64,000 nucleotides of DNA from Alteromonas salexigens. GTDB taxonomy: Bacteria; Pseudomonadota; Gammaproteobacteria; Enterobacterales; Alteromonadaceae. A model generated the notes under the pieces. It was not told where the DNA came from, ran no database searches, and saw nothing but the letters and a program-made list of their open reading frames with translations. The translations under genes were made by a program, and so were the position numbers. Every line of letters starts with the position of its first letter. Position 1 is the first letter of the stretch. Location of the stretch: the NCBI RefSeq assembly GCF_025628895.1, contig NZ_JAOTJC010000008.1, positions 245,315-309,314 of the forward strand, given 5' to 3'. Positions 8,021 to 16,362 of this stretch are shown piece after piece.

Positions 8021-9639
8021 AGTGCTTTGGTCACCCCGCCGAATCTTACTCCCCCATAGGGGTTTATGAGCATGCCATCCAGTTCATCCCGGTAGGCGCG
8101 GTAACGGTACGCGTGCGCCAGCGGCACCAGCGGCAGGCGCTCGTAAAGTAAACGGTTAACCTGCTGGTAGATAGCCTTGCGCCGCACGATATCTTCAGTT
8201 TGCAGGGCCTCGTTGAGCAATTCATCATAATCTTCATTGCACCACATGGCCCGGTTAGTACCCGATGGAATGGCGCCGCAGCTAAGCAGCGGGCGATAGA
8301 AGTTATCCGGATCGCCATTATCGGCCGACCAGCCTATCAGCACGGAATCGTGCAGTCCTTCACGCAAATGCCGACGAAAGGTGGTCCAGTCGTAGGAGAC
8401 GATAGTGGCACGAATACCAACATCGGCCAGGTAGCGCTGGATAAGCTCGGCCATTTTAGCTGCGTTAGGGTTATAGGCACGCTCAACCGGCATGGCCCAG
8501 ATGGTCATGGTAAAGCCCGGCTCTATACCCGCATCATCCAATAACTTACGTGCCAGTACCGGGTTATAGGCAGTGTCGTCGGCATCGCCCTGATAGGCCC
8601 AGCTGGCCGCCGGGAGTAAGGTTTTCGCACGGCTGGCACTGCCGAAATACACCGCTTCCAGCAGGGTGTTTTTATCGATAGCAAAGGCCAGGGCCCGACG
8701 AACATCGGGGTTATCAAAGGGCGGCCGCTGGGTGTTAAATGCCCAGAAGCCAATATTCAGGCCCGGTTTTTCCGCTAATAACAGATTCTCCCGTTCGCGA
8801 ATAATGTCCAGCTCGGTCTGAGCAGGAAAAGCGATGGCATCGCACTCACCAGTAATGAGCTTTGCCAGTCGCAGGGAGCTTTTTGGCGTGATGTCATAAA
8901 TCAGGCGGGCCGCCGAGGGCTGGTTCTGCCAGTGCTCATCGTGGCGCTGATAGCGGATAAAATGATCTTTGCGATAGCTGTTAAACTTGTAAGGCCCGGT
9001 GCCAATGGGGTAATGATCAATACGTTCCGGTGTGCCCATATTCTGCAGGTGTTGCGCGTATTCGGCAGACAAAATTATGGAGAAATCTGTGGCCAGGTTA
9101 GCCAGAAACGAGCTGTCCCGCCGGTTCAGAATGATTTCGATGCGGTAACCGTTCACCCGGTTCACAGCCGCGATGTTTTCGGCCAGACCTAAACTCTCAA
9201 AATAGGGGTAGCGGCCGCCAGAGACACCATGGTAAGGATGGGTAGGCAATCGCCAGCGATTAATGCTGAAAAGTACATCGTCGGCATTAAAGGGCCTGCT
9301 GGGCGTAAAGTAATCAGTGGTATGGAAGCTGACGCCTTTACGCAACTGAAACGTATAGGTGAGACCATCGGCGGACACTTTCCAGCTACTGGCCAGACTA
9401 GGAACAATGCGGCCACTGTCGGCTGCGAAATCCAGTAACCGGCCATACACCTGATGGGAGGTGGCATCAGCGGTGGTGCCAGACGTGTCCAGCTGGGGGT
9501 TAAAATTCACCGGGTTACTTTCCGAGCAATAAATAATGCCAGATTCGTAAAAAGGGTCCTGAGGACGTTCGGAACAGGCAACAACACACAGCGCAGTGGT
9601 TAACATCACCACCCAGCGTCTGACTATACCTGGTTGCAT
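8017..9639 (-). CDS. sapA: Sap transporter substrate-binding protein SapA, lipoprotein form
   Basis: Extracytoplasmic binding protein of the DppA/OppA family (SBP family 5), 540 residues. The N-terminus MQPGIVRRWVVMLTTALCVVAC ends in a lipobox-like VVAC, so this copy is probably lipid-anchored, whereas the E. coli protein is a soluble periplasmic protein. The mature start with YCSESNPVNFNPQLDTSGTT and the segments YGRLLDF, LASSWKVSADGLTYTFQLRKGVSFH and YPIGTGPYKF are family hallmarks. It begins 2 nt after the pspF stop, so sapABCDF is probably co-transcribed with pspF. Confidence 0.92.
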   Translation of the reverse strand: MQPGIVRRWVVMLTTALCVVACSERPQDPFYESGIIYCSESNPVNFNPQLDTSGTTADATSHQVYGRLLDFAADSGRIVPSLASSWKVSADGLTYTFQLRKGVSFHTTDYFTPSRPFNADDVLFSINRWRLPTHPYHGVSGGRYPYFESLGLAENIAAVNRVNGYRIEIILNRRDSSFLANLATDFSIILSAEYAQHLQNMGTPERIDHYPIGTGPYKFNSYRKDHFIRYQRHDEHWQNQPSAARLIYDITPKSSLRLAKLITGECDAIAFPAQTELDIIRERENLLLAEKPGLNIGFWAFNTQRPPFDNPDVRRALAFAIDKNTLLEAVYFGSASRAKTLLPAASWAYQGDADDTAYNPVLARKLLDDAGIEPGFTMTIWAMPVERAYNPNAAKMAELIQRYLADVGIRATIVSYDWTTFRRHLREGLHDSVLIGWSADNGDPDNFYRPLLSCGAIPSGTNRAMWCNEDYDELLNEALQTEDIVRRKAIYQQVNRLLYERLPLVPLAHAYRYRAYRDELDGMLINPYGGVRFGGVTKAL

Positions 9640-9641
9640 GT

Positions 9642-10736
9642 TCAGGATCCCATTGATTCTGCAGAAGACTCTAACAGGTTATATTTCTTTAGGTAGCCTC
9701 GCAACTGATGATAGGTCAGACAGAGCTTTTCAGCGGTTTTTTTCTGGTTGTACTGACTGTCTTTCAGCGCTTGCTTGAGGATATCTATTTCAAACTCCTG
9801 AGACCTTTCTTTTAAATCCAGCGGATAGCTTAACGGGGCGGGTGCGGGCGCAATCACCGGCTCATTTGCCGGCGGCGTATCGGTGGCCGGCGTGATAGTG
9901 CTGGTGCTGGGCGCGGTAATCCGGTCCTGGGTCTTGATGCGGCCGGTAGGGCGGTACGGTGACTCAAACGGGTCGAGCAAAATCTCGTGTACCGGTAGGT
10001 GCGGGTTATTCGTACGGTACACCGCCCGTTCCACGACATTCTTTAATTCGCGGATATTGCCTGGCCAGTCATATTCCATCAACGTGCGCTTAGCGCGTTC
10101 GGTAAAGCCGCTGAACAGCTCCATTTCCAGCTCCCGGGCCATATTAATAGCAAAGTGCTCCGCCATCAGCATGATGTCTTCCCGGCGTTCCCGTAACGGC
10201 GGGATGGTAATGACGTCAAACGCCAGTCTGTCCAGCAAGTCGGCCCTGAACTCCCCGGCATCGGCCAGCGCGGGTAAATCTTCGTTGGTGGCAGCAATCA
10301 GGCGAACGTCGACTTTCAGGGATTTATTACCCCCCACACGTTCAAATTCACCGTACTCAATCACCCGCAACAACTTCTCCTGAATAAGCCCGGAGGTATT
10401 CGCCAGCTCGTCAAGAAACAAGGTACCGTTGTGTGCCACTTCGAAGCGGCCTTCCCGGCGCTTCGCGGCTCCAGTGAACGCTCCGGCTTCGTAACCGAAC
10501 AATTCACTTTCTAGCAGACTCTCGTTCAGGGCGGCGCAATTCAGCTTCAGGTAATTCTGATCCCAGCGCTTAGACAGGTAATGCAGACGGGCAGCAATCA
10601 ACTCCTTACCCGTGCCCCGTTCTCCGATAACCAGCACGGGCTTATCCAGCGGCGCAATTTGTGAAATTTGCTCCAGCACTTCCAGAAAGCTGTTGGCTTG
10701 CCCCAGCAAGTTATCCTGTTGGCGATAGCGACTCAT
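9642..10736 (-). CDS. pspF: Phage shock protein operon activator PspF
   Basis: Sigma-54 enhancer-binding protein that activates pspA upon envelope stress and is held inactive by PspA. There is no N-terminal sensor: the AAA+ domain begins almost at residue 1 with DNLLGQANSFLEVLEQ, followed by Walker A GERGTGKE, the sigma-54 contact loop GAFTGA, Walker B TLFLDE and the arginine-finger region. A Pro/Thr-rich linker, longer than in E. coli, leads to a Fis-type helix-turn-helix (YNQKKTAEKLCLTYHQLRGYLKKY). I start at 10736 since the GAGGG site lies just upstream and would be inside a longer frame. It is divergent from pspA and followed directly by sapA. Confidence 0.95.
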   Translation of the reverse strand: MSRYRQQDNLLGQANSFLEVLEQISQIAPLDKPVLVIGERGTGKELIAARLHYLSKRWDQNYLKLNCAALNESLLESELFGYEAGAFTGAAKRREGRFEVAHNGTLFLDELANTSGLIQEKLLRVIEYGEFERVGGNKSLKVDVRLIAATNEDLPALADAGEFRADLLDRLAFDVITIPPLRERREDIMLMAEHFAINMARELEMELFSGFTERAKRTLMEYDWPGNIRELKNVVERAVYRTNNPHLPVHEILLDPFESPYRPTGRIKTQDRITAPSTSTITPATDTPPANEPVIAPAPAPLSYPLDLKERSQEFEIDILKQALKDSQYNQKKTAEKLCLTYHQLRGYLKKYNLLESSAESMGS

Positions 10737-10772
10737 TAGATCCCTCAAAAGTTAGTCATTTCGACCAAATTA

Positions 10773-10790
10773 TAGTGTAGTTTAAAACTT
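10773..10790. promoter_or_regulatory. Putative PspF upstream activating sequence
   Basis: TAGTGTAGTTTAAAACTT resembles, from memory, UAS I of the E. coli pspA promoter (TAGTGTAATTCGCTAACT). It lies about 70 nt upstream of the sigma-54 promoter and between the divergent pspF and pspA genes, where PspF is known to bind and also to repress its own gene. Confidence 0.6.
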
Positions 10791-10859
10791 CGATTGGTAC
10801 GACTGTTATTTATACACAAAAAAACTCATGGATAACAGCAAGATAACGATTTTCACTAA

Positions 10860-10878
10860 TTGGCAAGCAAATTGAATA
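10860..10878 (+). promoter_or_regulatory. Sigma-54 promoter of pspABC
   Basis: TTGGCAAGCAAATTGAATA fits the -24/-12 pattern TGGCAC-N5-TTGC with a non-consensus -12 (TTGA). It closely follows the E. coli pspA promoter, which I recall as TTGGCACGCAAATTGTATT and which also lacks the canonical GC at -12. It is placed about 55 nt before the pspA start. Confidence 0.85.
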
Positions 10879-10932
10879 GCATAAGCAGGTTATGTATTTT
10901 GCATACTATTCTTAAAGCTAGAGGTAAAGATT

Positions 10933-11625
10933 ATGGGTATCTTCTCGCGTTTCACCGATATCGTGAACTCCAACATAAACTCCTTGCTGGATAAGGCCGA
11001 AGATCCTGAAAAAATGGTACGCCTAATTATTCAGGAAATGGAGGATACACTGGTAGAGGTGCGTTCTGCATCCGCTAAAACGTTAGCCAACAAAAAAGAA
11101 ATTACTGCGCAAATCAGTAAGCACGAGTCTGACGCCAGTGACTGGGCGGCCAAAGCTGAGCTGGCTCTGAGTAAAGATCGTGACGATCTGGCGCGGGCTG
11201 CCCTGCAAGAGAAAAAGAAATGTGCCGAGGCGGCTGAAACGCTGACCCGGGAACTGACCATTGTCGACGAGCAAATCGCCAAGCTGCAAGATGAAATTGG
11301 TCAGTTGCAAGAAAAACTGGCGGATGCCAAAGCGCGTCAGAAAACCATTATTATGCGTCAGAAGACCGCCAGCTCTCGTCTGGAAGTAAAACGCACGCTG
11401 GATAGCACCAAGGTAGACAATGCCATGGGGCGTTTCGAGCAGTACGAACGCAAGATAGACGATTTAGAGTCGCAGGTGGATGCGTATGACCTCGGTAAAA
11501 AATCGTTACACGATGAATTTGCCGAATTAGAAGCCGGTGATAAAATTGATGAAGAGCTTGCTGCTTTAAAGGCCAAGGTAAAAGGCGGCGATAACAAGCC
11601 AGCGAAGGCAAAATCAGAAGAATAA
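10933..11625 (+). CDS. pspA: Phage shock protein A
   Basis: Peripheral inner-membrane protein of the PspA/Vipp1 (ESCRT-III-like) family. It stabilises damaged membranes and binds PspF to keep the operon off. The 230 residues begin with the amphipathic helix MGIFSRFTDIVNSNINSLLD and continue with long charged coiled-coil helices including LIIQEMEDTLVEVR; the family length is about 220-225. An AGAGGTAAAG site precedes the ATG. First gene of pspABC. Confidence 0.97.
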   Translation: MGIFSRFTDIVNSNINSLLDKAEDPEKMVRLIIQEMEDTLVEVRSASAKTLANKKEITAQISKHESDASDWAAKAELALSKDRDDLARAALQEKKKCAEAAETLTRELTIVDEQIAKLQDEIGQLQEKLADAKARQKTIIMRQKTASSRLEVKRTLDSTKVDNAMGRFEQYERKIDDLESQVDAYDLGKKSLHDEFAELEAGDKIDEELAALKAKVKGGDNKPAKAKSEE

Positions 11626-11689
11626 GTTCAAATTTCACGCATCAGGATGATGCGGAACATCACATTACCGTCTTAGAGGAGGTATGGTT

Positions 11690-11929
11690 ATGGAAGAGGG
11701 AATTGTAGCCTTAGTCACAGCACCACTGATTATATTCTTAATTTTTGTGGCGCCCATCTGGTTAATTCTGCATTACCGCAGTAAGAAGCAGGTAAACCAG
11801 GGGCTGACGACAGAAGAATATGCATCGTTGCAGGAACTGGCCGATAAAGCAGAAAAAATGTCTGACCGTATTAAAACACTGGAAGCCATTTTGGATAGTG
11901 AGGCGCCCGAATGGAGGAATCGCGCATGA
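11690..11929 (+). CDS. pspB: Phage shock protein B
   Basis: Small inner-membrane protein that, with PspC, relays envelope stress to PspA. Of 79 residues, the first 25-30 form one hydrophobic helix (VALVTAPLIIFLIFVAPIWLILHY), then a cytoplasmic coiled coil (LQELADKAEKMSDRIKTLEAIL). I chose ATG 11690 because AGAGGAGG (11675-11682) leaves 7 nt to it and only 1 nt to the ATG at 11684. The stop overlaps the pspC start. Confidence 0.93.
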   Translation: MEEGIVALVTAPLIIFLIFVAPIWLILHYRSKKQVNQGLTTEEYASLQELADKAEKMSDRIKTLEAILDSEAPEWRNRA

Positions 11930-12381
11930 GACCCCGCCGTCAACTATACCGGGACGCAGAGCACGCCCGTATTGCCGGGGTCTGTGCGGGCATTGCCAAC
12001 TATTTTGGAATTGAACGCTGGCTGGTACGCATACTTGCGGTGACGGGGTTCTTTTTACTGGCCGGGCCTTTCATGTTCGTAGCATACATTGCGGGCTGGT
12101 TCATTCTGGATAAGAAGCCCAAAGGCAGTGAGCCTGTTGTTAGCGTGGCGCCAAACGTGGTGCACCATAGCGGTAAAGGATGGCGCAATAACACGGGTGA
12201 AGGCGACAGTTCTGAGAAGGTGTCGGTCAAGACCAAGGTATGGCAGGCAGGCGAGCCGCCGAAAAAAGCCTTTATCGATATCAGTAAACGCTTTACCGAG
12301 GCCGAGCACCGTCTTCGTCATATGGAACGGTATGTTACCTCCCGCGAATTTCAGCTTAACCGTGAGATAAGCAAGCTGTAA
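11926..12381 (+). CDS. pspC: Phage shock protein C
   Basis: Envelope stress sensor with the PspC domain: RQLYRDAEHARIAGVCAGIANYFGIERWLVRI, then a hydrophobic membrane segment (ILAVTGFFLLAGPFMFVAYIAGWFIL), and a C-terminal part ending in a leucine-zipper-like RFTEAEHRLRHMERYVTSREFQL. The ATG at 11926 overlaps the pspB stop in ATGA and is served by GGAGGAA at 11913-11919, inside pspB. 151 residues. No pspD follows; a terminator does. Confidence 0.94.
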   Translation: MRPRRQLYRDAEHARIAGVCAGIANYFGIERWLVRILAVTGFFLLAGPFMFVAYIAGWFILDKKPKGSEPVVSVAPNVVHHSGKGWRNNTGEGDSSEKVSVKTKVWQAGEPPKKAFIDISKRFTEAEHRLRHMERYVTSREFQLNREISKL

Positions 12382-12402
12382 CGAAACTGATACATCTCTC
12401 GC

Positions 12403-12427
12403 AAAGGCAGCTCTGGGCTGCCTTTTC
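12403..12427 (+). terminator. Terminator of pspABC
   Basis: AAAGGCAG and CTGCCTTTT form a stem around CTCTGGG, ending in a short T run, 21 nt after the pspC stop. Confidence 0.8.
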
Positions 12428-12458
12428 TGTTTGTCGGGGTGCGGTGGTGTTGGTGAGA

Positions 12459-12476
12459 TGTAAATATAGTGTTACG
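12459..12476. promoter_or_regulatory. Possible half-conserved TyrR box upstream of phhA
   Basis: TGTAAA-TATAGT-GTTACG matches the TyrR box TGTAAA-N6-TTTACA fully in the left half and partly in the right. It lies about 95 nt before phhA, whose neighbour is a TyrR/PhhR-type regulator, a placement suited to activation. Weak by itself. Confidence 0.4.
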
Positions 12477-12570
12477 CAACTTTTCCACATGGAAAGTGTC
12501 AGGTATCTTTAGCACCCGCAGATTTTCATTAGACTAGCAGACACGCATTAAGCAACGCCGAAGGTTTTTC

Positions 12571-13371
12571 ATGAGTAAAACGACGCAGTACAAGTCCCGT
12601 GCCTCTGACGAAAATGGCATTATTCACTGGAGTGATGAAGAGAACCAGATTTGGTCAGAATTATACGCACGCCAGATCGACCTGATACAGGGGCGCGCCT
12701 GTCAGCAATATCTGGACGGGCTGGAGTTGATCGGCTTGTCTGAAAATGCCATCCCCCAGCTACCGGATATCAATAAGGTACTGGCAGAGACCACCGGGTG
12801 GCAAACGGCTGAGGTGCCTGCACTGATCAACTTTACCGAGTTCTTCCGGTTACTGGCGAACAAACAATTCCCGGTTGCGACCTTTATTCGTACCCGCGAA
12901 GAGTTTGATTACCTGCAAGAGCCAGATATTTTCCACGAAGTGTTCGGACACTGTCCGTTACTTACCAATCCGGCGTTTGCTCACTTTACGCATACATACG
13001 GCAAGCTGGGACTGGCGGCCAATAAGGAAGATCGGGTTTATCTGGCCCGTCTGTATTGGTTCACCGTCGAGTTCGGGCTGGTCAAAACCCAGGAAGGCTT
13101 ACGCATTTATGGTGGCGGTATTCTTTCCTCACCGGGTGAAACCGTATATGCCCTTGAGTCAGACACTCCGGTACGTAAACCGCTGACTCCCATTGACGCG
13201 CTGCGTACACCCTACCGTATTGATATTATGCAGCCGCTATATTACATTCTGGACGAATTCGATGATCTGTTCTCGCTCGCCGAAATGGACATTATGGCGC
13301 TGGTGGAAAAAGCCAAAAAGCTGGGCTTGTTTGAGCCTCTGTTCCCACCGAAAGAGAAAAAAGCCAGTTAA
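12571..13371 (+). CDS. phhA: Phenylalanine 4-monooxygenase
   Basis: Hydroxylates L-phenylalanine to L-tyrosine using tetrahydropterin, O2 and non-haem iron, the entry step to the homogentisate route encoded downstream. The 266-residue length matches bacterial monomeric enzymes that lack the eukaryotic regulatory domain. Iron ligands are visible: His122 and His127 in FHEVFGHCP and Glu167 in YWFTVEFG. The GAGI-like substrate segment appears as YGGGILSSPGE. No pterin carbinolamine dehydratase gene (phhB) lies next to it, unlike in Pseudomonas. Confidence 0.97.
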   Translation: MSKTTQYKSRASDENGIIHWSDEENQIWSELYARQIDLIQGRACQQYLDGLELIGLSENAIPQLPDINKVLAETTGWQTAEVPALINFTEFFRLLANKQFPVATFIRTREEFDYLQEPDIFHEVFGHCPLLTNPAFAHFTHTYGKLGLAANKEDRVYLARLYWFTVEFGLVKTQEGLRIYGGGILSSPGETVYALESDTPVRKPLTPIDALRTPYRIDIMQPLYYILDEFDDLFSLAEMDIMALVEKAKKLGLFEPLFPPKEKKAS

Positions 13372-13378
13372 TCACTAC

Positions 13379-13408
13379 CCGGCAGGGCGCATTCGCGCCC
13401 TGTCTGAT
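13379..13408 (+). terminator. Hairpin downstream of phhA
   Basis: GGCAGGGCGC and GCGCCCTGTC form a stem around ATTC, 8 nt after the phhA stop. The T run is weak (TCTGATT), so termination may be partial. It separates phhA from the regulator gene. Confidence 0.55.
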
Positions 13409-13480
13409 TGAACCGCCATAGCCGCTACACGTAACTATTCCAATAAATTCTTATTTCGCTGTTACAATCTTGTGATAAGA

Positions 13481-13498
13481 TGTAAAAATAACTTTACA
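13481..13498. promoter_or_regulatory. Perfect TyrR box in front of the regulator gene
   Basis: TGTAAA-AATAAC-TTTACA is an exact match to the TyrR consensus TGTAAA-N6-TTTACA. It ends 12 nt before the ATG of the TyrR/PhhR gene, so bound protein would block transcription or its early steps: autorepression, as known for tyrR in E. coli. Confidence 0.85.
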
Positions 13499-13510
13499 TA
13501 AGAAACGGCT

Positions 13511-15067
13511 ATGCGCTTAGAAATTACCTGCCAGGATCGCCTGGGCATCACACAGGACGTGTTAGATATTCTGGTTACCCATGAAATTGATTTACGTGGG
13601 ATTGAAATTGACCCTACCGGAAAAATTTTTCTTAATTTCCCTAATATTGAATTTGCTGATTTTCAGCATCTGATGCCACAAATCCGCCGGATAGACGGCA
13701 TTGATGATGTGAAGACCACGCCTTTCATGCCTGGTGAGCGTGAGAAAAATCAGCTCTCGGCCATCCTACGTACCTTGCCGGATCCTGTGTTTTCCATTGA
13801 TATCCGTGGCTCGGTACTGATGTGTAATGAAGCGGTAACCAGTGGGCTGGAAATGGCGTTTACCGAAGTTACCGGACTCGATATTGCCGACCTGGTGAAA
13901 GGCTTTAACTTTGTACGCTGGATGGAGTCTAAAAACACCACCCATCAAACCGCAAAAGTGAAGTTTATTCAGCAGGACTACCTGGCTGATGTATTGCCGA
14001 TTACGGTGCCGGATGGTGACAACAATCCGATCTTGGCCGGAGCGGTGGTCATTCTTAAATCAGAACTGCGTCTGGGTCAGCAATTTAGTGCGTTTCACCA
14101 GCAGGATACTGACAGCTTCGACCGCTTCGTTACCTCGTCGACCGCTATGCGCAAAACTGTTAAAGAAGCCAAGCAAGTGGCGGATTTGGATGCCCCGATT
14201 CTGATCTTCGGTGAAACCGGCACCGGTAAAGAGATGATTGCCCGTGCGTGTCATCAGGCCAGTCGCAGAAGCAGCGGCGAGTTCCTGGCGTTAAACTGTG
14301 CGTCTTTGCCCGACAGCGTAGCCGAAACCGAGTTATTTGGTTACGGCACTGGCGCGTTTAATCAGCCGGAAGGTAAAGCCGGGCTGCTGGAGCTGGCCAA
14401 AGGTGGCACCCTGCTGTTGGACGAGATCGCCGACATGTCTACTCAGTTACAGGCCAAACTTTTGCGCGTGCTCGAAGATGGGGAATTCCGTCGCGTGGGC
14501 GATAACCAGCCGGTAGAAGTGGATGTGCGGGTAATCTGTACTACCTGCCGGGATTTAGGGCAGATGGTGGAAGAGGGACGATTCCGTAAGGAGCTGTATT
14601 ACCGGCTGAATGTTCTGAGTCTGGTCATGCCGTCCCTTAAAGAACGTCGCGCGGACATTGTGCTGTTAGCCGAAACGTTTATTTTACAACACAGCGGCAA
14701 ACTGGGCCGCCGGCCTGCTAAGCTCAGCAAGTCATGTGTGGAATATCTGCAGCAATATCCGTGGCCGGGTAATGTCCGCCAACTGCAAAACGCGTTGTAT
14801 CGGGCGTTGTCTTTGCTGGATGGCAATGAAATTACCAAGGAAGATATCCAGCTGCCCAGTTGCGCCCCCAGCGTGACCTACATTGACGAGAACTTCGAAG
14901 GCACCTTAGATGAGGAAGTGAAGAAGTTCGAGAAGGATCTGTTACGACGCTTGTACCCCTCTTACCCAAGTACCCGTCAGCTGGCGAAAAAGCTGGGATT
15001 GAGCCACACCGCCATTGCCAACAAATTGCGCGAATATGGCATCAACAAAGGAACTGTAAAGCTATAA
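13511..15067 (+). CDS. tyrR: TyrR/PhhR-family aromatic amino acid regulator
   Basis: Senses aromatic amino acids and controls their metabolism and uptake. Of 518 residues, about 1-70 form an ACT domain (MRLEITCQDRLGITQDVLDIL), about 80-190 a PAS domain, 205-430 the AAA+ domain with Walker A GETGTGKE (234-241), and the last 40 a helix-turn-helix (STRQLAKKLGLSHTAIANKLREYGI). The sigma-54 loop GAFTGA is replaced by GTGAFNQPE (279-287), as in TyrR proteins that work with sigma-70 RNA polymerase. A perfect TyrR box covers its promoter region. Pseudomonas workers would call it phhR; the flanking phhA and hpd operon are the likely targets. Confidence 0.93.
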   Translation: MRLEITCQDRLGITQDVLDILVTHEIDLRGIEIDPTGKIFLNFPNIEFADFQHLMPQIRRIDGIDDVKTTPFMPGEREKNQLSAILRTLPDPVFSIDIRGSVLMCNEAVTSGLEMAFTEVTGLDIADLVKGFNFVRWMESKNTTHQTAKVKFIQQDYLADVLPITVPDGDNNPILAGAVVILKSELRLGQQFSAFHQQDTDSFDRFVTSSTAMRKTVKEAKQVADLDAPILIFGETGTGKEMIARACHQASRRSSGEFLALNCASLPDSVAETELFGYGTGAFNQPEGKAGLLELAKGGTLLLDEIADMSTQLQAKLLRVLEDGEFRRVGDNQPVEVDVRVICTTCRDLGQMVEEGRFRKELYYRLNVLSLVMPSLKERRADIVLLAETFILQHSGKLGRRPAKLSKSCVEYLQQYPWPGNVRQLQNALYRALSLLDGNEITKEDIQLPSCAPSVTYIDENFEGTLDEEVKKFEKDLLRRLYPSYPSTRQLAKKLGLSHTAIANKLREYGINKGTVKL

Positions 15068-15089
15068 TTACGCGTTGTAACTGAGCGTT

Positions 15090-15119
15090 TACGCCTCGTG
15101 GCTCCACGGGGCGTAATTT
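15090..15119 (+). terminator. Hairpin downstream of tyrR/phhR
   Basis: TACGCCTCGTGG and CCACGGGGCGTA pair over 12 positions (one T-G) around CT, followed by ATTTA. It starts 22 nt after the stop. A strong stem with only a short T run. Confidence 0.65.
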
Positions 15120-15146
15120 ACGTACCTTCCAATTCTCCCTTGCCGC

Positions 15147-15164
15147 TGTTCACTTTTCTATACA
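15147..15164. promoter_or_regulatory. Weak TyrR-box-like site upstream of hpd
   Basis: TGTTCA-CTTTTC-TATACA matches the TyrR box at 9 of 12 fixed positions. It lies about 105 nt before hpd. It may link the catabolic operon to the adjacent regulator, but could be chance. Confidence 0.3.
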
Positions 15165-15270
15165 TAACCTGAAGTCCTGAGGCTGACTGATAACTTCCCG
15201 CTGGCTCTTCTCTCTGTGTGAAATTTGTTGTCTATTATGCAAATAAATTGTTAACCAACAGGTGCAGAAC

Positions 15271-16362
15271 ATGACAACAACTGATTTTTCTTATAACCCA
15301 CTGGGTACTGATGGCTTCGAATTCGTTGAATATACAGCGGCGGACGAGAAAGGGATTAATGCACTCAAAGAGCTGTTCTCAGCGCTGGGCTTTGCCGAAG
15401 TAGCGAAGCACAAATCAAAGCGTGTATGGCTGTATCGCCAGGGTGATATCAACTTTATTGTAAATGCTGAACCAGCTTCCCAGGCAGAAGAGTTCGCCCG
15501 TCTGCGTGGTCCGAGTGTATGTGGTATGGCTTTTCGTGTTAAAGACGCGGGTAAGGCGTTGGAGCATGCGCTGGAAAACGGCGCGAAGCAATTCGTTGGC
15601 AACCTGGGGCCGATGGAACTGAACATCCCGGCGGTGTACGGCATTGGTGAAAGCACCCTGTATTTTGTTGACCGTTATCAGGATGGCGGTATTTACGATA
15701 TCGACTTCAAGTTCTATGACAACTGGGAAGATAAAGTAGCCCAGAGCAATGCCGGCCTCGAAGTACTTGACCACCTGACTCACAACGTACGTCGCGGAAA
15801 TATGGCGGTATGGGCTGATTTTTATGAGCGTATCGGTAACTTCCGTGAAATCCGTTATTTTGACATCGAAGGTAAACTGACCGGGCTGGTAAGTAAGGCC
15901 ATGACGTCACCGTGCGGCAAAATCCGTATCCCCATTAACGAGTCGTCTGATGATAAGTCGCAGATAGAAGAGTTTATCAAAGAATACAATGGTGAAGGGA
16001 TCCAGCACATCGCGCTGTCTACCAGTGATATCTACCAGACTGTACGTGACCTGAAAGCCCGTGGTATGAATTTCATGCATACGCCTGATACGTACTACGA
16101 GCAAGTAAATAATCGGGTAGAAGGACATGGTGAAAACCTGGATGAGCTTCAGGAACTGAAGATCCTGATTGACGGTGCGCCAATGAAAGACGGCATTCTG
16201 CTGCAAATCTTTACCGACACAGTAATTGGGCCGGTATTCTTCGAAATTATCCAGCGTAAAGGTAACGAAGGCTTCGGTGAAGGCAACTTCAAAGCCCTGT
16301 TCGAGTCAATCGAAGAAGACCAAATCCGTCGTGGCGTAATTGACGAGAAACAAGATGCGTAA
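15271..16362 (+). CDS. hpd: 4-hydroxyphenylpyruvate dioxygenase
   Basis: Converts 4-hydroxyphenylpyruvate to homogentisate with loss of CO2. The 363 residues form two vicinal-oxygen-chelate domains; the iron ligands are visible as His168 (LDHLTHN), His246 (GIQHIALST) and Glu325 (FFEIIQRKG), with the C-terminal gate GNEGFGEGNFKALFESIE. The ATG at 15271 has ACAGG 8 nt upstream and is preferred over the in-frame GTG at 15262. First gene of hpd-hmgA-fah-maiA. Confidence 0.97.
   Translation: MTTTDFSYNPLGTDGFEFVEYTAADEKGINALKELFSALGFAEVAKHKSKRVWLYRQGDINFIVNAEPASQAEEFARLRGPSVCGMAFRVKDAGKALEHALENGAKQFVGNLGPMELNIPAVYGIGESTLYFVDRYQDGGIYDIDFKFYDNWEDKVAQSNAGLEVLDHLTHNVRRGNMAVWADFYERIGNFREIRYFDIEGKLTGLVSKAMTSPCGKIRIPINESSDDKSQIEEFIKEYNGEGIQHIALSTSDIYQTVRDLKARGMNFMHTPDTYYEQVNNRVEGHGENLDELQELKILIDGAPMKDGILLQIFTDTVIGPVFFEIIQRKGNEGFGEGNFKALFESIEEDQIRRGVIDEKQDA

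Noticed and set aside
9883..10383. 166-codon plus-strand frame
   Set aside because: Antisense of pspF, whose own reading frame is certain.
15195..15235. Possible sigma-54 promoter upstream of hpd (CTGGCTC...TCTGTG)
   Set aside because: The -12 element is missing at the right spacing and the regulator lacks the GAFTGA loop needed for sigma-54.
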